In this document: piece after piece, positions 49,225 through 52,063 of the stretch
Layout: every line of letters starts with the position of its first letter
How positions within the stretch are numbered: position 1 is the first letter of the stretch
Assembly (NCBI GenBank): GCA_030065055.1
Contig: JASJDS010000058.1
Coordinates: 1-52,063, forward strand
From: Calothrix sp. MO_192.B10
GTDB taxonomy: Bacteria; Cyanobacteriota; Cyanobacteriia; Cyanobacteriales; Nostocaceae
Length of the DNA stretch: 52,063 nucleotides
Direction of reading: 5' to 3'
Program-made: the position numbers and the translations under genes
The notes under the pieces: model-generated
Told to the model about the DNA's origin: nothing
Database searches by the model: none
Seen by the model: the letters and a program-made list of their open reading frames with translations, nothing else

Positions 49225-49554
49225 TTACGCAGTTTCTAGATCCAGTTGACTGTCAAATACTTCAAACACTCTGTCAAGCTGGGTAACTTCCAAAATAATT
49301 CTCACCGCAGGTGAAACTTTACTCAACACCAATCTGTGTCCTAACTTCTGTGCCAGCTTCAGTCCAGCAACCAACACCATTAAACCGGCACTATCTATTG
49401 ACTCCACCTTTTCCAAATCCACCAGCAATATGGTAATACCATTTTCGGTTAATGCAGTGGTTAGCTCTTGCTCGAATTCTAGGGTGTTGGTGGCATTGAG
49501 AGCACCTAGGGGACGAATGACGGTAATCTGGGGATAATTTACTGCTGCTGGCAT
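49225..49554 (-). CDS. STAS-domain protein (anti-sigma-factor antagonist type)
   Basis: 109 aa single STAS domain, like SpoIIAA. IDSAGLMVLVAGLKLAQKLGHRLVL contains the Ser (in ESIDSAGL) that is phosphorylated by a partner kinase in this family. An N-terminal beta segment VIRPLGALNATNTLEFEQEL precedes it. No anti-sigma kinase or phosphatase lies nearby, so the partner is elsewhere. Start ATG at 49554. Confidence 0.88.
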   Translation of the reverse strand: MPAAVNYPQITVIRPLGALNATNTLEFEQELTTALTENGITILLVDLEKVESIDSAGLMVLVAGLKLAQKLGHRLVLSKVSPAVRIILEVTQLDRVFEVFDSQLDLETA

Positions 49555-49902
49555 TTTTTATTCCTATAAGATTTAAATGATCATGTTTTAGAAGATAATC
49601 TCTTTTCCGTATCACTGACTATGGTTTTACGAGGTCTTTGCTAAATCTTTACCACTTCTAAGATTTCCCGTAAAGATTCTGGAAAACACATATTTTTTGT
49701 ATTTACCAATACATTTCCTTCATTCATGCTGATTAATATTACGCAGGATTAATGTACAATAGTGGATAGAATTACAACTTCATTTTCATTGTTTTATTTC
49801 CGTGATTAGGGTTCTAACATCAGCAATTATGCGGTTTGATCAAATATTTATCAATTCTCACTACCAGTATATTGATACTCAAGACCTTATTTTTACTTAG
49901 AC
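49555..49902. other. Divergent promoter region
   Basis: AT-rich gap; no hairpin or ORF. Serves the STAS gene to the left; the CRP-like site and promoter of the small protein lie just right of it. Confidence 0.4.
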
Positions 49903-49918
49903 CGTGATTTATATCACA
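49903..49918 (+). promoter_or_regulatory. CRP-like operator upstream of the small protein gene
   Basis: CGTGATTTATATCACA fits TGTGA-N6-TCACA except for the first base. It is centred about 65 bp before the predicted transcription start given by TATAAT at 49964-49969, close to the class I activator position. A cyanobacterial cAMP receptor protein (SyCRP1/AnCrpA) could bind. Confidence 0.5.
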
Positions 49919-49963
49919 TAAATTTTGTTGTCTCGATCACTCCTGATACTAATGGTAACTTGG

Positions 49964-49969
49964 TATAAT
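49964..49969 (+). promoter_or_regulatory. Extended -10 box of the 64-aa protein gene
   Basis: TGGTATAAT is a perfect -10 box with an upstream TG; no good -35 box is present, consistent with activator dependence. Confidence 0.5.
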
Positions 49970-49998
49970 TATTGCCAAAATACAGTTAGCATCACCTT

Positions 49999-50193
49999 AT
50001 GAGAACCGAGTACCCTATTCGCCAACTAGTCGAAAGAGCGCTTGACATTAAACAATTAACTCCTGAAATTGAGAATGAAATTAACTGGGAACTAACGGAA
50101 AAGGGTTACATTTCTGATATTGATTACGAAGCTTTGGAGCTATTGATGTCAGAAATGGACGCGGGTCGGATTAAGTTGGTTCCCAGTATTTAA
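49999..50193 (+). CDS. Small conserved-type acidic protein
   Basis: 64 aa; ATG at 49999. Sequence starts MRTEYPIRQLVERALDIKQL and has a hydrophilic helix pattern, net acidic (many Glu/Asp). I recognise it as the type of short hypothetical protein found across cyanobacteria, but know no function. The promoter with a CRP-like operator in front supports a real, regulated gene. Confidence 0.7.
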   Translation: MRTEYPIRQLVERALDIKQLTPEIENEINWELTEKGYISDIDYEALELLMSEMDAGRIKLVPSI

Positions 50194-50518
50194 TCATTGA
50201 ATGGTCATCGCTTTTTCTCAAGATGGCAATATGACATCACCAAAGTAAAAAGTAAAAACTATTGTGAACTCTTGCTTTGACGTTTTGTAAATGATTGGTT
50301 TATTTCCGCCGACCTGTAATAGTGTAATCAAAGCTACTTATTTCTAGTTTGTAATATACATCTCTACTAATAACCTCTTATTGTATAAGTTATTTCTCCC
50401 TTAATTGGCATATTATTGTTGGCATTCAAAAATCTAGAACACCCATTAACACTGTCTTTTAATCCCTTATCCTGGTTTTACATACATACGCGTGAAATGT
50501 GTAATAATTTACATTTAT
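50194..50518 (+). other. Spacer that may encode a small RNA
   Basis: Ends with a clear terminator (50519-50553) 330 bp after the last gene. This leaves space for a small RNA; no promoter could be fixed. Confidence 0.3.
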
Positions 50519-50553
50519 AGAGTCGATTATTTATTTTAGATCGACTCTTTTTT
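50519..50553 (+). terminator. Intrinsic terminator
   Basis: AGAGTCGAT (50519-50527) pairs with ATCGACTCT (50540-50548), followed by TTTTT. Confidence 0.8.
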
Positions 50554-50639
50554 GGCATAATTAAATATTTCTGTCCCGAGCTTGGCGTAAACTGAGCTAG
50601 TATGCCTCCACAGTTCGCATCTGTTAGTATTCAATCGCC

Positions 50640-51824
50640 ATGCAGTTTGCTCAACGCCTAGAAAAAATTCCTCCCTATCTATTTGCAGAAATTAACCGTA
50701 AACGAGATGAGTTAATAGCTAAAGGGGTAGATATTATTAACTTGGGAGTGGGAGATCCGGACAAACCGACTCCTGCTCATATATTACAGGCAATGCATGA
50801 AGCGATCGACGATGGTTCTACACACAACTATCCTCCCTATCAAGGAATGGATGAGTTTCGCAAGGCAACAGCTAAGTGGATGGAACGTCGTTTTGGAGTT
50901 ATTGGTTTAGATCCTGCTACAGAGATTATCTCTTCAATTGGTTCTAAGGAATCAATTCATAATACTTTTTTAGCCTTTGTAGAGCCTGGAGACTATACCT
51001 TAATCCCCGATCCTGGCTATCCTGTGTATCGCACCTCTACAATTTTTGCAGGGGGACAACCCTATACGATGCCCCTAAAGGCAGAAAAGAATTTTTTACC
51101 AGACATTCGTAATATCCCTGAGGAAATAGCCCAAAAAACAAAACTATTGTGGATTAATTATCCCAATAATCCTACAGGAGCGGTGGCAACCCTTGATTTT
51201 TTTGCTGAATTAGTAGCCTTTTGCCGACACTATGATATTTTACTGTGTCATGATCATGCCTACTCAGAAATGGCATACGATGGCTACAAACCACCGAGCG
51301 TTCTGCAAATTCCTGGAGCTAAGGACATTGCCATTGAATTTCATAGTTTATCCAAATCTTACAATATGACGGGGTGGCGAATGGGTTTTGTTGTCGGTAA
51401 TTCTACGGGGATAAAGGGGCTATCTCAAGTCAAAACTAATGTAGATTCTGGAGTATTTAAAGCCATTCAAAAAGCTGCGATCGCAGCTTTTTCTACCAGT
51501 GAAGCACAGTTGCAGTCTCTGGTGTCCATCTACCAAAGTCGTCGAGATGTGATTGTCCGAGGACTACAATCCCTTGGTTGGTCAATTCAGCCACCCCAGG
51601 CTACTCTTTACGTTTGGGTTCCCGTTCCTAAAGGGTATACATCCAGAGAATTTACCAGTTTACTATTAGATAAATGTGGCATTATTGTTCCGCCCGGTAA
51701 TGGTTATGGGAGCCAGGGGGAAGGGTTTTTCCGCATCGCTTTGACAATTCCGGAAGCGAGAATGCAAGAAGCAATTCAAAGAATGCATAATGCGGGAATT
51801 TTTTATGGAGGAGTGAGGGAGTGA
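50640..51824 (+). CDS. dapL: LL-diaminopimelate aminotransferase
   Basis: 394 aa PLP enzyme that makes LL-diaminopimelate from tetrahydrodipicolinate in one step, the lysine and cell-wall route of plants, cyanobacteria and chlamydiae. Conserved: INLGVGDPDKPTP, THNYPPYQGM, INYPNNPTGA, and the PLP Lys in SLSKSYNMTGWRMGFVVG. C-terminus FFRIALTIPEARMQEAI. Start ATG at 50640. The last residues GGVRE and TGA are written by an octamer repeat. Alternative: a related class I aminotransferase, but the LL-DAP signature is strong. Confidence 0.9.
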   Translation: MQFAQRLEKIPPYLFAEINRKRDELIAKGVDIINLGVGDPDKPTPAHILQAMHEAIDDGSTHNYPPYQGMDEFRKATAKWMERRFGVIGLDPATEIISSIGSKESIHNTFLAFVEPGDYTLIPDPGYPVYRTSTIFAGGQPYTMPLKAEKNFLPDIRNIPEEIAQKTKLLWINYPNNPTGAVATLDFFAELVAFCRHYDILLCHDHAYSEMAYDGYKPPSVLQIPGAKDIAIEFHSLSKSYNMTGWRMGFVVGNSTGIKGLSQVKTNVDSGVFKAIQKAAIAAFSTSEAQLQSLVSIYQSRRDVIVRGLQSLGWSIQPPQATLYVWVPVPKGYTSREFTSLLLDKCGIIVPPGNGYGSQGEGFFRIALTIPEARMQEAIQRMHNAGIFYGGVRE

Positions 51825-51887
51825 TGGAGTGAGGGAGTGAGGGAGTGAGGGAGTGAGGGAGCGATGGAGTGAGGGAGCGAGGGAGTG
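51808..51887. repeat. Octamer tandem repeat (GGAGTGAG) over a stop codon
   Basis: About ten units, a few with GAT or GCG in place of GAG; the dapL TGA (51822-51824) lies inside. Confidence 0.9.
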
Positions 51888-51906
51888 TAGACGCGCAGCG
51901 TCTACA
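51886..51906. terminator. Palindrome TGTAGACGC/GCGTCTACA after dapL
   Basis: A perfect 9-bp stem around GCA, of the GTAGACGCG mini-repeat family. Possibly the dapL terminator. Confidence 0.45.
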
Positions 51907-51922
51907 TTTGTGGGAATGCTGA

Positions 51923-52063
51923 ATGTGAAGTACCTACAGTGACACTTCGTGTACACAGTAGGCTTCCCGTCTCATCCGCCGTTGCCTCGTTAAACTCGTG
52001 TTTAATCTGGTCTTACACAGCATCTGGTGGTCTTGCGACCTTTATCTCCTCGATGGGAGAACC
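51923..52063 (-). mobile_element. Probable right end of a second IS200/IS605-type element, cut by window edge
   Basis: Read on the minus strand: a short basic frame GDKGRKTTRCCVRPD then TAA, then GGCAACGGCGGATGAGACGG and a stem CCTAC/GTAGG close to 51930. This is the pattern of the end of cyanobacterial tnpB elements and their guide-RNA scaffold. The transposase body lies outside the window. Confidence 0.4.

Overview
The window is chromosomal DNA of a filamentous, most likely heterocyst-forming (Nostocales) cyanobacterium. The evidence is the very frequent HIP1 octamer GCGATCGC, a phylloquinone-pathway methyltransferase (menG), a lumen-type pentapeptide protein, a two-domain rubrerythrin, LL-diaminopimelate aminotransferase, an IF-2 with a huge N-terminal extension, an RNase E with a C-terminal Arg-rich tail, and many 7- and 8-nt tandem repeats (STRR-type) between genes. 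No rRNA, tRNA or CRISPR array was recognised.

Layout. 1-1321: frameshifted IS200/IS605-type tnpB cut by the left edge and carrying two nested palindromes. 1.7-2.2 kb: a 206-bp tandem repeat. 2.2-8.6 kb: unknown membrane protein, small secreted Cys-containing protein, Ser/Thr kinase, zinc-ribbon protein, a 51-aa protein and a SAM hydrolase. 8.6-9.9 kb: gene-poor, with a highly structured orphan element and a gene remnant. 9.9-15 kb: response regulator, menG, DUF445 protein, secreted alpha/beta hydrolase. 15.1-20.6 kb (minus): rubrerythrin, two pentapeptide-repeat proteins, an unknown 295-aa protein, a lipoprotein and a methyltransferase, interrupted by an array of MITE-like palindromic elements. 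21-28.3 kb: Uma2 nuclease-like protein, then rimP-nusA-ylxR-infB. 28.6-30.5 kb (minus): uspA and hisD. 31.7-38 kb: rpsL-rpsG-fusA-tuf-rpsJ behind a near-consensus promoter, then a Lon-N-domain protein. 38-42.7 kb: pheA, a GT39-like membrane glycosyltransferase, a DUF1997 protein. 42-48.3 kb (minus): radical SAM/DUF2344 protein, rne, rnhB. 48.3-52 kb: insertion-sequence remnant, STAS protein, small conserved protein, dapL, and at the right edge what looks like the end of another IS200/IS605 element.

How the genes work together. Two blocks are the translation core: rimP-nusA-ylxR-infB (30S maturation, transcription elongation, initiation) and the str operon (S12, S7, EF-G, EF-Tu, S10). The rne-rnhB pair, overlapping by one base, is an RNA turnover/DNA-RNA hybrid module. 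The rest is housekeeping (hisD, pheA, dapL, menG, rubrerythrin) and signalling (kinase, response regulator, STAS, UspA).

The unusual content lies in the non-coding part. Stop codons of at least eight genes lie inside repeats, which therefore write the 3' ends of the genes. There are several orphan IS200/IS605-like right ends, a tandem MITE-like array, nested palindromes inside a tnpB, and an approximately 460-bp hairpin-dense element without an ORF that may be a stand-alone structured RNA.
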